Of a stretch of DNA of 64,000 bases, positions 32,049-42,979 are shown piece by piece. Numbering within the stretch: position 1 is the stretch's first letter; every line of letters begins with the position of its first letter. Made by a program: the position numbers and the translations under genes. Below the pieces are notes generated by a model. That model ran no database searches. It saw only the letters and a program-made list of their open reading frames with translations, and was not told where the DNA came from. This DNA is from Aradus depressus. Taxonomy: Eukaryota; Arthropoda; Insecta; Hemiptera; Aradidae. The stretch covers positions 25,214,908 through 25,278,907 of the forward strand of contig OY759219.1 of assembly GCA_963662175.1 (NCBI GenBank). The letters run 5' to 3'.

Positions 32049-32929
32049 TATCGCATATCCGGAAGAACAATGACGTAAGTGTAAAAACTGTTATTCCGAG
32101 TTACACCGATTTAAAGAAATTCATTTTGGAAAATTAAATATAGCGCCCGGGGATGACTTAGAGTAATCTTAGGTCAAATAAGAGATAATGCCTAGTCATA
32201 CATGGTTCTGTAGCATTTCCACTTTATTTCCTAAATGGCAGGCGACAGAAGAGGGCATAAATTAGTGATCTTACAGTTACCTCATTGTTCTTCCAAACAA
32301 AATAAAACAATTCGGGTATTTAAAACTCAAGCTAATAATAATTGTATTTCGGTTTATAATTCTTTAATATTATAATTAGTTTATTCTTTCTTTCGGTAAA
32401 ATTCTTTTGCAATTTCTCGTTTCACTGCACCACCCTGTATTTATAATAGAAAATGATTGTACTGAACTTAAACTAATAATTAAACCATAATCTGAATATA
32501 AGAAAAACTTAAAATAAACTACTAAAAAAATATAGAATTTTTATAATTAGGAATAATATTAGATTTTAACAAACTCCGTGTATCGGTTTTTTTTGTTTTG
32601 TTGGTTTTTGTAATCAGGGAAATCAATCTGTCAGACGTTATAAACTCAGTGCCACTTCAAATTTTACAAAATTTATTAGTCAGAAATTTCAGAAGAGGGA
32701 CCATGTTCGTAAGTTATATTTCATAGATGCATTGTCCATAAGGCGAAAATCACTTATACGTCTGAAAAAAAATTAAGACAAATGTCCTTATAACTGCCAT
32801 AAGTAAGTAATAATTGTATATGTAAATTCAAAACCCCATAAGGACGACACCTACCAATTTTCAGCCGAATTGGCTCAACACAAAATCCCTAATGTAATAA
32901 ATGTATGAGTAAACCACCTTACTGACAGG
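32049..32929. other. Gene-free stretch
   Basis: AT-rich. A short family D piece in minus orientation lies at about 32810-32905 (ATAAGGACGACACCTACCAA). No gene recognised. Confidence 0.5.
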
Positions 32930-32976
32930 TTGTCAAATAAGATGAAGTCTGACCTCTCACAAATTTTATTGATATT

Positions 32977-33014
32977 TGCTAGCCGGCTTTCGAGGTTGCC
33001 CTCATCATCAGGCA
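32977..33014 (-). ncRNA. Hammerhead ribozyme motif, family H3
   Basis: On the minus strand TGC precedes CTGATGA, an extra T, and stem II GAGG/CCTC with a GCAA tetraloop. GAAA leads into the loopless palindrome AGCC/GGCT. The predicted cut follows A (plus-strand position 32980), and the following GCA pairs with TGC in stem I. The stems and core are all intact. Confidence 0.82.
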
Positions 33015-33163
33015 GTTTGATAAAATAATTTCGAAAATAACATAATTAAAATGTTTTAAATTGTTTTAATTTTTAATTGTTAAAGTTGTTATTTTTTAGA
33101 TATTTTTTTATTTATTTATTAAAACATTTTAATTATGTTATGTCCAAAATTATTTTTTCAGAC

Positions 33164-33202
33164 TGCTTGATGATGAGGGCAACGTTAAAAGCCGGCTAGC
33201 GA
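33164..33202 (+). ncRNA. Decayed hammerhead, family H3
   Basis: This is the inverted partner of 32977-33014. The core C has become T (TTGATGA), stem II CCTC is CGTT, and GAAA is AAAA. It should not cleave. Confidence 0.6.
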
Positions 33203-33250
33203 ATATCAATAAATACTGTGAGGTCAGACTACATTTTATTTTACAACCTG

Positions 33251-34149
33251 TGAAAGTTATTAGACATTAGAATTAAAATGTTTAGGGTTTAAGTTGGATT
33301 TTATATATTTTTTTATAGTTTATTTTGTGTGAAGGTTTATGATGGAAGGCAAGGTCATAGAAAAATGGAAACAGGTTACGACCTCCTCGTAGATAATCCT
33401 CATAACCTCGGCGTCCCCTTTCATCCTCGCTCTGAGTAAATTGAAATATTATCATAAAGAGATGGGGGTGAGGGGGGGGGGGGGATGTTGAGGGGTGGGA
33501 GGCTCAACTCCCTCAACGATAGAGATGGCCCCAAGGCCCAGAACAGGGGGGCCGTGGCTATGTGAGGTAGAGTACCCCCCCCCTTCTCATGTGTTAGCCC
33601 CCAAAATCAATATATCCATGGTTTCCAACAGGGTGAGGGTGGGGTCCAGGGCTGGCCTCTCACAGGGGTGGGGGAAGTTCAGAGTTATACATCATATAAC
33701 ACACATAGTGAAGTTGGGGAGGGGGGGATCAATAAGCCTTCCTATTGGTTCCGTCCATACCCCCACCACCTTTAATAAAACAATAACCTCTCCTACCCCT
33801 CCTTCCACCTCTCCCCTCCCCCTCCCCCACTCCACACACATCCCTTATATTTATAAATAAAAATATTAAATTGTTATTCTGCTAAAGAAAATCTTTTGTT
33901 ATTCATTTTATTTTTTCCCTCGCTTTCTCATTTTGATTTATTTAATTTTTTTATTATTATTTCATATTATTTTTTCTCTTTTTATCATAACAAATATTTA
34001 TGTATATATCGCTACCGTCAAAAAAGCCAACTTTTCATAGGAAAGAAAACCTATTTTTATTTTATTTTATTTGGTTGGATCTATTAAATTCAAATTTTGT
34101 CTGCTTATGAGGGCTTTTGATATCTTAAGAAACATTTCTATACTTCTTG
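33251..34149. other. Gene-free stretch with G- and C-rich tracts
   Basis: A G run at 33471-33483 and G/C-rich DNA to 33840 are followed by T-rich DNA. The 121-codon plus-strand frame (33495-33860) is proline/serine-rich with no recognisable features. Confidence 0.45.
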
Positions 34150-34189
34150 AATGTAAAAAAAAAATATATATATGAAATATAATAAACAG

Positions 34190-34530
34190 TAGATGTTGAT
34201 TAGCGACTGTAGATTATAATTGTAGGAATATTGAGGGTCAGTCAAAGATGGAAAAAAACACTATTCAGATGCCAACGTTTCGATATATTTTATATCATCA
34301 TCAGGGCCTACAAACATGGGGGGGGAAATCAAGATTAGAATCAAAAATAAACAAAAATTGTTTTTGTTGATAAACATTACTGAACGTTAAAAATACATTA
34401 TAACAGTTTCAATTTTTAACTTGTTATAATGTATTTTTAACGTTCAGTAATGTTTATCAACAAAAACAATTTTTGTTTATTTTTGATTCCAATCTTGATT
34501 TCCCCCCCATGTTTGTAGGCCCTGATGATA
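34190..34530. mobile_element. Penelope-like inverted pair, family H1
   Basis: Left arm (34297-34405) and right arm (34422-34530) are near-perfect inverted copies around a 16-base loop. The left arm continues outward through an intact minus-strand hammerhead and the family H1 flank (34190-34260). The right arm is cut inside the ribozyme, just after CTGATGAT. Confidence 0.8.
34269..34308 (-). ncRNA. Hammerhead ribozyme motif, family H1, intact
   Basis: On the minus strand GGCC precedes CTGATGA, an extra T, stem II GATATA/TATATC with an AAA loop, and GAAA. Stem III is the loopless ACGT, the cut follows T, and GGC pairs with GCC in stem I. The core is complete. Confidence 0.8.
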
Positions 34531-34559
34531 ATAAACAGTGATATATAAATACACTTTTG

Positions 34560-34745
34560 TACATATGAAATAACTGCCAATGAAATGAATGTGTTCATAT
34601 GAAATTTTATATTTAAATTCTAAATCCCATATGGATGTCACTCATTAATTTTTCGCGAAATCGGTCGAAATGAAGAGGGACTCGACTCAAATACCCTATT
34701 AACTTCCAATATAATCTATCGAGACAAAATTTAGTATTAGGATAT
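34560..34745 (-). repeat. Dispersed repeat family D, minus orientation
   Basis: Blocks AAATGAATGTG and TTTTTCGCGAAATCGG are diverged, inverted family D motifs; a SINE1 follows directly. Confidence 0.5.
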
Positions 34746-34756
34746 TTTTTTTTTAT

Positions 34757-35033
34757 TTCTTGGCTACTGAGCTCATGATCGCTGGTTCGAAACTCGGTCG
34801 AGGCCCTTAGGTTTTTTATCTGGGAGATGAGCTTTGAGCACACCGTCCTTCGGATGGGACCTTAAGTCTTCGTTCCTGTAAGATGTTAGATACTCGTTAA
34901 TGATCCATATCTGAGGTGAATACAAATCTAGTGTATGCGAAATTTAGGACTTCAACAGTAGAGTCGGGACGAAAGTGCGCTCTGGTAGTAGGCGAAATGA
35001 CCCTGTAGTTAAAGCCCGGGCATGAGTCATGAA
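34757..35033 (+). repeat. SINE1, subfamily B, A box missing
   Basis: It starts at CTACTGAGCTCATGATCGC, has B box GGTTCGAAACTCG, linker AGGTTTTTTATCTGGGAG, centre, palindromic block with deletions, and GGGCATGAGTCATGAAAA. Confidence 0.85.
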
Positions 35034-35550
35034 AATCGCTTTTGAGACGGGTAGAGAATGTATACATCTAAATACAGTTTTATCGATTAATGGGATCCTG
35101 CGGGGCGGAAGATGTATTTCAGCCCTGGGCAGTCGTACCACCCTGATTGGGGGCGCATTTCCAAACATCCGCCCTTAAAGAAGGTTCCTGGGGACTCAAT
35201 CCCCTCTGAATCACCCTTTTCCTCTGCTAATTCATCCAATCTTGATTAAGCAAAATTTAATATCGCCTGTTATCAGCCAGAATGCATTTATTTTGGTGTT
35301 CCCTCATGTACCATTAGGCTAATAGAAAACGGAGTGAAACAAAATTGAGCACCCCGTCCTTCGGGTGGGACGTTAAACAATGGTCGCTAACTGTTTAGAA
35401 GAGCTGTATTTTCGAAAGTACACGGCTATTATCGGTACCTCTCATTATGTTTTAATTCTCCAGCTATCGAACAGAAATTCGAAGATGAGTTTTCTAGGAA
35501 TTTTCATGTTTTCCGACACTCTGATGAAAAATGAAAAAAATATAATTGTG
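35034..35550. other. Gene-free stretch with a SINE1 scrap
   Basis: At 35339-35388 a plus-strand SINE1 scrap reads TTGAGCACCCCGTCCTTCGG and GGACGTTAAACAATGGTC. Nothing else recognised. Confidence 0.6.
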
Positions 35551-36870
35551 AATAACCGGCAATGTACTCGCTCTCCAAAACGAATTGACAATTTGGACTA
35601 AAAAATCAATAGTTGACTTATACAGGGGCTTGTGAAAATTCACATTAAATTTCATGTCAGTAGATTCATTACAATGGCAGTTATTAAAGATGTTTTGTTA
35701 AATCCCCTAATCCCTATAATCCATTCTTTTCCTTTAGTCGATTTGACTGAAATTTAATAGGTGTCGTCCTTATGGGGTTCTGGGTACATATATAAAATTA
35801 ATCTAGATACATTCATTCTATCGGGAGTTATCGTCTTCACAGACACCCAGCAATTTTTTACTACCTTAATTAAAAAGTGTCAGTAGAATTTCTACTTTAC
35901 TTAAAATACATGTATCAACACGAAATTTTTTTTGTACCGAAACCCCATAAGGACAACACCTATCAATTTTTATGGGAATCAGTAGGAAGAAAGGGTGAGT
36001 TCAGGGGAGGAGGCTCAACTCAAAAACCCTAAAACTGCTGCTGTAATGAATGTATCGTCATGAAATTTCATATTTAAAGTCAAAACCAAATGAGGACTTA
36101 ACCTTTCAAATTTCAGCAATATCGGTTGAAAGGAAGGGGAGGTTCAGGGGTGGGGGCTCAATTGAAAACCCTAATAATTGCCGATGTAATGAATGTATAG
36201 TCATGAAATTTCATATTTAAAGTCAAAACTCAATGAGGACATAATTTTTAATTGGGGAAGTAAAAGTTGATTAAAGAGTTTCGTAAGGCGAAAAGGACGA
36301 TTAAGCTACTCCCTTCATCCCCTAGTGAACAGATCCAACCCTTAACATGTGAAACTCGATACCTTTCATTATATAACTAATTGTCTGTCTCAGGCAATCA
36401 CTGTCCTCCTATTTATTCCACTCAATTGATTCACAATGCTTGTAAATCGATACCTTATTCCGGAGTATTATTTTTCTCCATTCTAACCAGTGGTTGTTAT
36501 ATACTCGAATTGTGGAGATATTAGTTTTAATTGTTGGAATAAATTATTTCGATCTGTGACGATAAGGCGGAAAGGTAATAAATAAATAAAAAAGTCGTCG
36601 GTAAATCTCCGGCAATGTACTTCCCCAGAACGAATTAATCTACTAACTTTTTGCTCCTCCTCCAAAACGAATCGACCGTTTGTGCTAATCTCAATAGTTG
36701 ACTTATGTAGGGGCTCCTAAATCCTCATACTAAATTTTCTGCTGATAAATTCATTACATCGACAGTTATTAAGGTTTTAAAAATTCCCCTGAACCCCCCT
36801 GTATTTCTGCCGATATCGTTGAAATTTGTCAGGTTATGTCCTCATTGGATTTTGACTTAATTTTTTATGA
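35551..36870. repeat. Dispersed repeat family D, both orientations
   Basis: Plus-orientation monomers (35551-35880 and 36590-36870) flank minus-orientation ones (35880-36260). Blocks include ATTACAATGGCAGTTATTAA, AAACCCTAATAATTGCCGAT and a GGGGAAGTAAAAG end. This forms a large imperfect inverted array. Confidence 0.6.
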
Positions 36871-36905
36871 GAATTAAAAAGTCTCTACTTACTTTTACTT
36901 TCCCG

Positions 36906-37619
36906 GGCGCTACGTAGAACCTGGGCCTCCGCAAACGATCTTCCGCCATTCTTCTCTATCCTCGGCCTCCCGACTCCATCTTCTCACACCCATCATTCTG
37001 AGGTCGTCCTCCAGCCAACGTAAGCGGGGTGTACCTCTTCTTCTTTGTCCTCCCGGGTGTCCCTTCAGTATCCTCCTCGGCAATCTGTCTGGTTCCATCC
37101 CCAGCCATCATAGCCGCCCCTGCTTCACTAAGGCCACCAGGTCCGGGCTCTTGTACAGGTCCCTCAGCTCCCTATTGGTCCGTATCCTCCATCTATCCCC
37201 CTCTGGAGTAAGGCCGTATATCTTTCTCAATACCTTCCTCACCCACGTATTGAGTAAGACTTCGTCCCTCCTAGTCAGGACCCAGGTTTCACTCGCATAT
37301 GTGACGACCGGTCTCAGGACTGTTTTATAAATTGCTATTTTGGCGTCTCGGGACACAGTCCTCGATCTGAGCCCCTTCTCCAGTGACCGGTAGCATCTAT
37401 TCCCCGGCCGTTATCCTCGCTTTGATGTCTTCTGTAACGTCGTTCCTTTCCGTGATAACACCCCCCAGGTACTTGAAGCTATCCACCCGGTCAAACCTGT
37501 AACCTCCAAGTACGAGTTCCTTGTCTTTTACTTCCTTCCTCGTGGTTCTCATATTGGTTTTTCCCTCGTCGACAAGAAAACCAAGCTTCCTGGACTCCTC
37601 GTCAAAAGCCTCTATATAA
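36906..37619 (-). pseudogene. RTE/CR1-like LINE reverse transcriptase C-terminus
   Basis: Across frames it reads EAFDEESRKLGFLVDEGKTN, FDRVDSFKYLGGVITERND, VSRDAKIAIYKTVLRPVVTY, ASETWVLTRRDE, VRKVLRKIYGLTPEGDRWRI, RTNRELRDLYKSPDLVALVK, then MEPDRLPRRILKGHPGG and LRWLEDDLRMMGVRRW. This order (KYLG, IYKTVLRPV-YASETW, RTN-EL-LY, RRG-PRLRW-DD) is that of many insect non-LTR elements of the RTE type. Breaks: one frameshift near 37408 and an in-frame TGA near 37108 where CGA (Arg of a RLRWLGH-like motif) is expected. The YADD palm is absent, so the copy is 5'-truncated and dead. Confidence 0.8.
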
Positions 37620-37639
37620 GTTAATTATTGATTTTTAGT

Positions 37640-37760
37640 TCAAACGGTCCATTGTTTTTTTAGTGAAAGAAACGATAAAGTAATTGATAAATTCGTGCTG
37701 GGGAAGTACACAGCCCTTGATTCACCGATGACTTTTTTTTTTAATTTTTATAATGAGAAA
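37640..37760 (-). repeat. Dispersed repeat family D, minus orientation
   Basis: AATTCGTGCTGGGGAAGTAC and TTGATTCACCGATGAC are the inverted 5' block of family D. Confidence 0.6.
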
Positions 37761-37769
37761 TATGAAATT

Positions 37770-38035
37770 GTCATACAAATAACAGAATAACTAGAACCTG
37801 TTTTCAACGCAACAGCATCATCTACAGTGGCACATCCCACCCACACAGCGGACCAGTAGTCCATTAACCTCTACGCTGTATGGGTGGGATGTACCGCTGT
37901 TGCCACTGATGATGTACCACTGATGATGACGCTGTTGCATTGAAAACAGGTTCTGGTCATAAATAAAACAGTGGGAAGGCGTCTTTTATTTTTATGAGAA
38001 ATCTTGTCCCACTTTCGTACTATCACAAATTAATA
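37770..38035. mobile_element. Penelope-like inverted pair, family H2, diverged
   Basis: A left arm near 37785-37850 and a right arm near 37890-38000 share CATCCCACCCACACAGC and CAGAACC-GTTTTCAACGC motifs. The right arm continues with AAATAAAACAGTGGGAAGGC as in the 57 kb copy. Confidence 0.7.
37916..37957 (+). ncRNA. Hammerhead ribozyme motif, family H2, partly decayed
   Basis: ACCA, CTGATGA, an extra T and GAAA are intact, and stem I (ACCA/TGGT) is perfect. Stem II GACGC/GCATT has one wobble and one mismatch; stem III AACA/GGTT has lost its inner pair. The minus-strand partner (37794-37836) has its core broken (CTGTAGATGA). Confidence 0.6.
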
Positions 38036-39102
38036 TGAAAACTCAACATCGATTTTTTTGACTACCCCCTATACTTCGTACAACTTGGTATGATAGATGG
38101 GTGTTGGTAAAGGAGGGCGTGCTAGTATACTGAACGGAGGTAGACAGACAAGTCTGAGAATCCTATCCTATCAGGGATACTTACAGAACCGGGCTCATTT
38201 TGTTCCTCTTCAGAGCACTTATTACCTAGATTAAGTATGTTCTCTCAGAGACTCATTCATTTTAAATACGATTCGACATAATCATGACAATATAAGCAGC
38301 TTTTCTACTTAAATGTTGTATCTTTAATGTTGCTCCTGTTTATGTCAGAGGTTTTTTTTTTTTTTTCAAGGGTTTATTATAAATTAAGGAAAAAAAGCTC
38401 TTGAGCTTAGGAGCAAGACAAAAATGACGAAAGAGCAATCTTTGCCATCACTTGCTACATCTTTCCTTTGCCCGATTTGGCTAAAAATCAATAGGTGTCG
38501 TTCTTAGAGCGTTCTGGGTACACTTCTAAAATCATTCATTCTATCAAGACTTCACAAGCGCACACAAGCAGACAGACACACTTTATTTTTCCTCTCTACT
38601 TCGTATAGCTAGTGAAGTAAACATAATTAAAGTAAGAATGTATGCATTCGTTTAAGAGCATTTTCATCTACAATTATAAGAAAGAGCAAAGAGAAACGTT
38701 ATATTAAACTGTTGAAGAATTTAATTTCCTCAACGTATTTTTACGACTTACTCAATTTTTCTCACAATGTTATTAACTTTTAAAATTAGATGTATCGTAT
38801 ATCAAAAATATGGGTTTCGAAACAATATTTCCAGACAGTTTTCGGCATGTACCTCTTGCTCAGGACCTGAAGTAAATTGGTCTAAATGTTTTGTCTATTT
38901 TTGGACAAAATCTAAGTATGACGTCTCCATCTCATATTTCAGGTTCATAGCTACAATCGTTTTTGAGTTGGAGCGTTCACAATCTTCAAATCAAATACAC
39001 AATCACAAACAGACAGACATCATCGCAAGAATGGTCAGAACATATTCAGCGGATTTTGAAATGTGAAAATCGATTGAAAAAAAGTGAGAAAATTAATGAA
39101 TA
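38036..39102. other. Gene-free stretch
   Basis: It holds a T run at 38349-38365 and a family D piece at 38440-38560. The 99-codon frame at 38767-39066 shows nothing I recognise. Confidence 0.45.
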
Positions 39103-39114
39103 TATAATTTTTTG

Positions 39115-39422
39115 AGAGGGCGCCGGTGGTATGGATGCTTGCCTTCTGAGCTCAAGGTCGTGGGTTCGAAACCCGACCGAGGTCCTTAGTTTAGTTTATC
39201 TGGGAGGTAAAATAAACTTAAGCACGCCCTCCTTCGGATGGGACGTTAAGCGATGATCCCGAGCCTGTACGATGTCAGGTACTCGTTAAAGTACACCTGC
39301 CCTAGGTGAATAAAAATTTAGGGTAGGCAAAATTTAGGTCCACCAGAGTGAGGAAAGAGCGCTCTGGTAGTAAGCGATATGTCCTCGTAGTTAAAGCCCG
39401 GGCATGAGTCATAATAACTAAC
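39115..39422 (+). repeat. SINE1, first unit of a local array
   Basis: Nearly complete; part of the A box is deleted (GCCGGTGGTATGGATGC). It carries subfamily A linker but an AATAACTAAC tail. A 12-bp TSD TATAATTTTTTG flanks it (39103-39114, 39423-39434). Confidence 0.9.
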
Positions 39423-39458
39423 TATAATTTTTTGTTTTCATATTTATTATGTAATATT

Positions 39459-39713
39459 GAGGGCGCTGGTAGCTCAGTGGTATGCGTGCTTGCCTTCTGA
39501 GCTCAAGGTCGTGGGTTCGAAACCCGACCGAGGTCCTTAGTTTAGTTTATCTGGGAAGTAAAATGAACTTAAGCACGCCCTCCTTTGGATGGGACGTTAA
39601 GCGATGGTCCCGAGCCTATACGATGTCAGGTACTCGTTAAAGACCCCTGCCCTAGGTGAATAAAAATTTAGGATAGGCAAAATTTAGGTCCACCAGAGTG
39701 AGGAAAGAGCGCT
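39459..39713 (+). repeat. SINE1, second array unit, 3' truncated
   Basis: Head and centre are intact and share with the third unit the private changes GAAGTAAAATGAACTTAAGC and CTCCTTTGGATGG. It stops at AAAGAGCGCTTGG, inside the palindromic block. A 24-bp stretch after the TSD separates it from the first unit. Confidence 0.9.
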
Positions 39714-40317
39714 TGGAAGCCTGTAATAGCGTAGCTCACTGGCAAGCAGACAAGAATAGGGATCGGGCGCCAACATGACCGCACAACCTGGCGGCGGTTT
39801 AATAAACTGCGGCAAAGGGGAGGGGGCAAATTTTCTGAGTGGTCAGTGAACGGACCAATCAAGGAAATTCCTTGAAACCGCATGACTGTTATTACTCAGA
39901 AGTGAGCTGAGGTTGCCACTTTCGAGAAGAACAATCAATAACGAATTCCGAATAATGATTGGTCGTTGAATGGATAGAGGACACGTTTGACAGCTAGTTC
40001 GTGGAAGTGAGAGAGCGCCGCAGACGACGTTCCAAGCTGTAAATTGCAGGCTCTTCATGAGGATTAGTTCACTGTGACGTGAGGTAGGGACAACTGCATA
40101 AAATTAAAGGGTGATATCGATCGTATTGATCGATTTATATGTAGCGAAAATTTATTAGTGCGCACAATAATAGAGTATAAAATATTGAGTTTGATAGAAT
40201 ATGTATATTCAGAGAAGAATCATATAACCCACCGAAACAGATTGCTGGAATCTCGACATACCTGAATTTCAAGTAATGGGAAGATAAAAGTCCTAAATGG
40301 TAACCCTATAAACGCCA
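39714..40317. other. Unrecognised DNA inside the SINE1 array
   Basis: About 600 bp with a GC-richer first half. Minus-strand frames of 71 codons overlap here but match nothing I know. It may be an insertion between the second and third array units. Confidence 0.4.
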
Positions 40318-40575
40318 TTCCATGCGTGCTTGCGTTCTGAGCTCAAGATCGTGGGTTCGAAACCCGACCGAGGTCCTTAGTTTAGTTTATCTGGGAAGTA
40401 AAATGAACTTAAGCACGCCCTCCTTTGGATGGGACGTTAAGCGACGGTCCCGAGCCTATACGATGTCAGGTACTCGTTAAAGACCCCTGCCCTAGATGAT
40501 TAAAAATTTAGGGTAGACAAAATTTAGTAAGCGATATGTCCTCATAGTTAAAGCCCGGGCATGAGTCATAATAAC
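40318..40575 (+). repeat. SINE1, third array unit
   Basis: It starts inside the A box (ATGCGTGCTTGCG) and runs to GGGCATGAGTCATAATAAC with an internal deletion near AATTTAGTAAGCG. Its right flank (40576-40611) repeats exactly the 36 bp at 39423-39458, so the units arose by local duplication. Confidence 0.9.
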
Positions 40576-40725
40576 TATAATTTTTTGTTTTCATATTTAT
40601 TATGTAATATTTCCAATTATGAAAATTCATATAAACATTTCAATTACTTTTAAGATGTATGTTTTTCTTGTTGTCTTATTGTCCATAATGATAAAACCAA
40701 TTAATTTGTTTGTTAGATTCTGCAA

Positions 40726-40762
40726 GACCCTGAAGAAGGAAATAGTTCCCAAAATGGTGACG
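40726..40762 (+). ncRNA. Decayed hammerhead-like motif
   Basis: GACC, CTGAAGA, an extra A, and stem II GGAA/TTCC with an ATAG loop are present, and GGT follows to pair as stem I. GAAA is CAAA and stem III has collapsed. Confidence 0.4.
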
Positions 40763-41013
40763 GTGGCCGATAGCTCAGTGGTATGCATGCTCGCGGGTTC
40801 GTTACCCGGCCGAGGCTCTTTGTTTTTTTTTATCTGAAAGGTAAAATAAACTTAAGCACGCCGTTCTTCGGATGGGACGTTAATCGATGATTCCAGAGCT
40901 ATACGATGGTACACCCAATAATTTAGGGTAGGCAAAATTTAGGACTTCCATAGTAGAGTCGGGCTCATTTAGGTAGTAGGCCATATGACCTCGAAATGAG
41001 TCATAATTAACTA
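40763..41013 (+). repeat. SINE1, diverged
   Basis: Head with a shortened anticodon region (ATGCATGCTCGCGGGTTCG), subfamily A linker, centre and AATGAGTCATAATTAACTAA tail with several deletions. Confidence 0.85.
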
Positions 41014-41464
41014 AATATATTTCCCGACTTATGGGAGGGTATCACATGGATTACATAGATAGAATAAACCAGAAAGAGCCTTATATAATACATGGGTCCC
41101 ATTATTTACCTTCAGTTTGCAGCTTCAGTTTGCAGGATAGTGCGGCTGTGGCTGAACCCTAGGAAGCCAACATCCTACAGAGGATGTCTTCTTGATTAAT
41201 ATACTCAATTAGAGAGGAGATCCTATTCGTCTTGGTGAGGTGGAGCTCAGGTGGTTCCTCGGCTCACCAGGATTACAGAACCCTATAAAATATGGGACCA
41301 TACGTACCTCCAGGGATCGGGGCCCTGCAATATATGGATATATAGCTGCATGGTCCTCACTTTGTATAGGGTATCCTATGGGACCTCATATAATTAATTA
41401 TCGAAATTGTCCCATAAACTTGCTGGAAAATTAGTATGACAACTATGATAAAATTCGCCTACCA

Positions 41465-42098
41465 ATAAATAATAATAATAATAATGTTTATAAGGTGAAT
41501 ACAAAACGTAAACGAATTTACAACCGGTAAATACAAAAAATAGACTTGAGGGCGCCGGTAGCTCAGTGGTATGCGTGCTTATCTTCTGAGCTCAAGAACA
41601 TGGGTTCGAAACCCGACCAAGGTCCTTAGTTTATTTTATCTGGGAGGTAAAATAAACCTAAGCACGCCGTCCTTCGGATGGGACGTTAAGCGATGGTCCC
41701 GAGCCTGTACGATGTCAGGTACTCGTTAAAGACCTCTGCCCTAGGAAACTTTAGGGTAGGCAAAATGTAGGACTCCCACAGTGAGTCGGGCTCATGTCCA
41801 CCTGAGTGACGAAAGAGCGCTCTGGTAGAAGGCGATATGACCTCGTAGTTAAAGCCCGGGCATGAGTCATAAAACCTAACCTAACCCAAAAAATAGACAC
41901 GTCAAGATAAAAAATTATTAAACAAAAAATTGTTATACTTATGATACAGATATCTTTAACAATGTGATGCAATTTTAATTTATGTTTTAGCATGATGATG
42001 CAGAATAAACAAAATTGATGGAAAATAAAACAATTTTTGAGCAGAAAGACGGTCTTTATTCACCTTATAAATATTATTACTATTATTATTTAATGGTA
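41465..42098. repeat. Inverted (AAT)n-TTTATAAGGTGAATA ends enclosing a SINE1
   Basis: AATAATAATGTTTATAAGG at the left recurs inverted at the right (CCTTATAAATATTATTAC), with GTGAATA shared too. The inner DNA without the SINE1 is about 280 bp, which suggests two inverted LINE 3' ends or a foldback element. Confidence 0.55.
41546..41886 (+). repeat. Full-length SINE1, subfamily A, exact TSD
   Basis: Complete 341-bp copy with good A and B boxes and an AACCTAACCTAACC tail. A perfect 12-bp TSD CAAAAAATAGAC lies at 41534-41545 and 41887-41898. Confidence 0.95.
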
Positions 42099-42398
42099 AT
42101 TGTATTCTGATAAATGATTTTTCTCAATTTTCCTGTTTCCTCCTATTTTTTCCTTTTTTTTATCCTTCCCTCCAAAAGCCAAATTCCCCTCCATCCGCTT
42201 TTCACGACGACCCAACCAACCCCCAAGGTGTCTGTCCACTCTCTGATCGTCAGGTGGTGCTAGGAGTGTAAAAAACCGCTGAACCGTTTTCTTTCCTGAT
42301 TCAAGTTCAGTTAAATAAGTCTATTTTATTTTCGTTAAATATTTTATGGTATTGGTATTAAAAAGTTTTTGCGTATATTACGAACTTGATGATTCTGA

Positions 42399-42653
42399 TT
42401 GATAGAGATAATACGAAAGCGAAATCGCCCTGTTTTTGTCATAAAACTTTGTTCTATGGTACTTTTAGAGGAGCCACGTGTAAAAATTGCTAATGAGCGA
42501 ATAATATTGACATCCCCCTCCAAGGAAATGGCCAATGTCCGTCGCAGATGGTTCGCTAAAGCTGCTGAGGGGAGGATATCCTGGACAGATCTACCAATCA
42601 GGAAGAAGTCATTTGGGAGAAGATTGAGATCGAAATTAGTCGAACTCGAATGA
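42399..42653 (+). CDS. Unrecognised 84-codon ORF
   Basis: It starts MIEIIRKRNRPVFVIKLCSM and ends SFGRRLRSKLVELE stop. The protein is basic. The opposite strand is also open for 117 codons (42344-42697), so at least one frame is chance. Composition is richer in GC than the surroundings. I do not recognise a family. It may be a decayed exon or nothing. Confidence 0.2.
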   Translation: MIEIIRKRNRPVFVIKLCSMVLLEEPRVKIANERIILTSPSKEMANVRRRWFAKAAEGRISWTDLPIRKKSFGRRLRSKLVELE

Positions 42654-42979
42654 GATCGAACAGCCATTACTAGGAGGGGAGGCGTAAAAATTAACAACCA
42701 TTATGTAGCAAATACGGGATGTTGGCATCCCCTCAGGCTGATAATATCCACTAATGGATTTAGAAGGGAGAGCGAAAACTTACTAGACTAATTGTTTCAG
42801 AGGAAATACATTGCCGGTTATTCACAGACGATTTTCTCTGTTTACAAGTATGCCTCCCCTCTATTCAGTGGTTTTGGAATCATATCAGTCTTTGTTTGAC
42901 CTAATCTGGATAAAATTCAAATAGTTTTTCAAAATACTCAATTTACTGACATATTTATTTGTTTCAGAAGGTGTAGCTG

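Larger units (their letters stand above)
32930..33250. mobile_element. Penelope-like inverted pair, family H3
   Basis: Left arm 32930-33063 and right arm 33117-33250 are inverted copies. Both contain the ribozyme and, on the inner side, AACATAATTAAAATGTTTTA. The left ribozyme is intact, the right one decayed. Confidence 0.75.

Noticed and set aside
33495..33860. A 121-codon open frame in GC-rich DNA.
   Set aside because: It is proline/serine-rich, runs through simple C- and G-rich tracts and has no recognisable domain.
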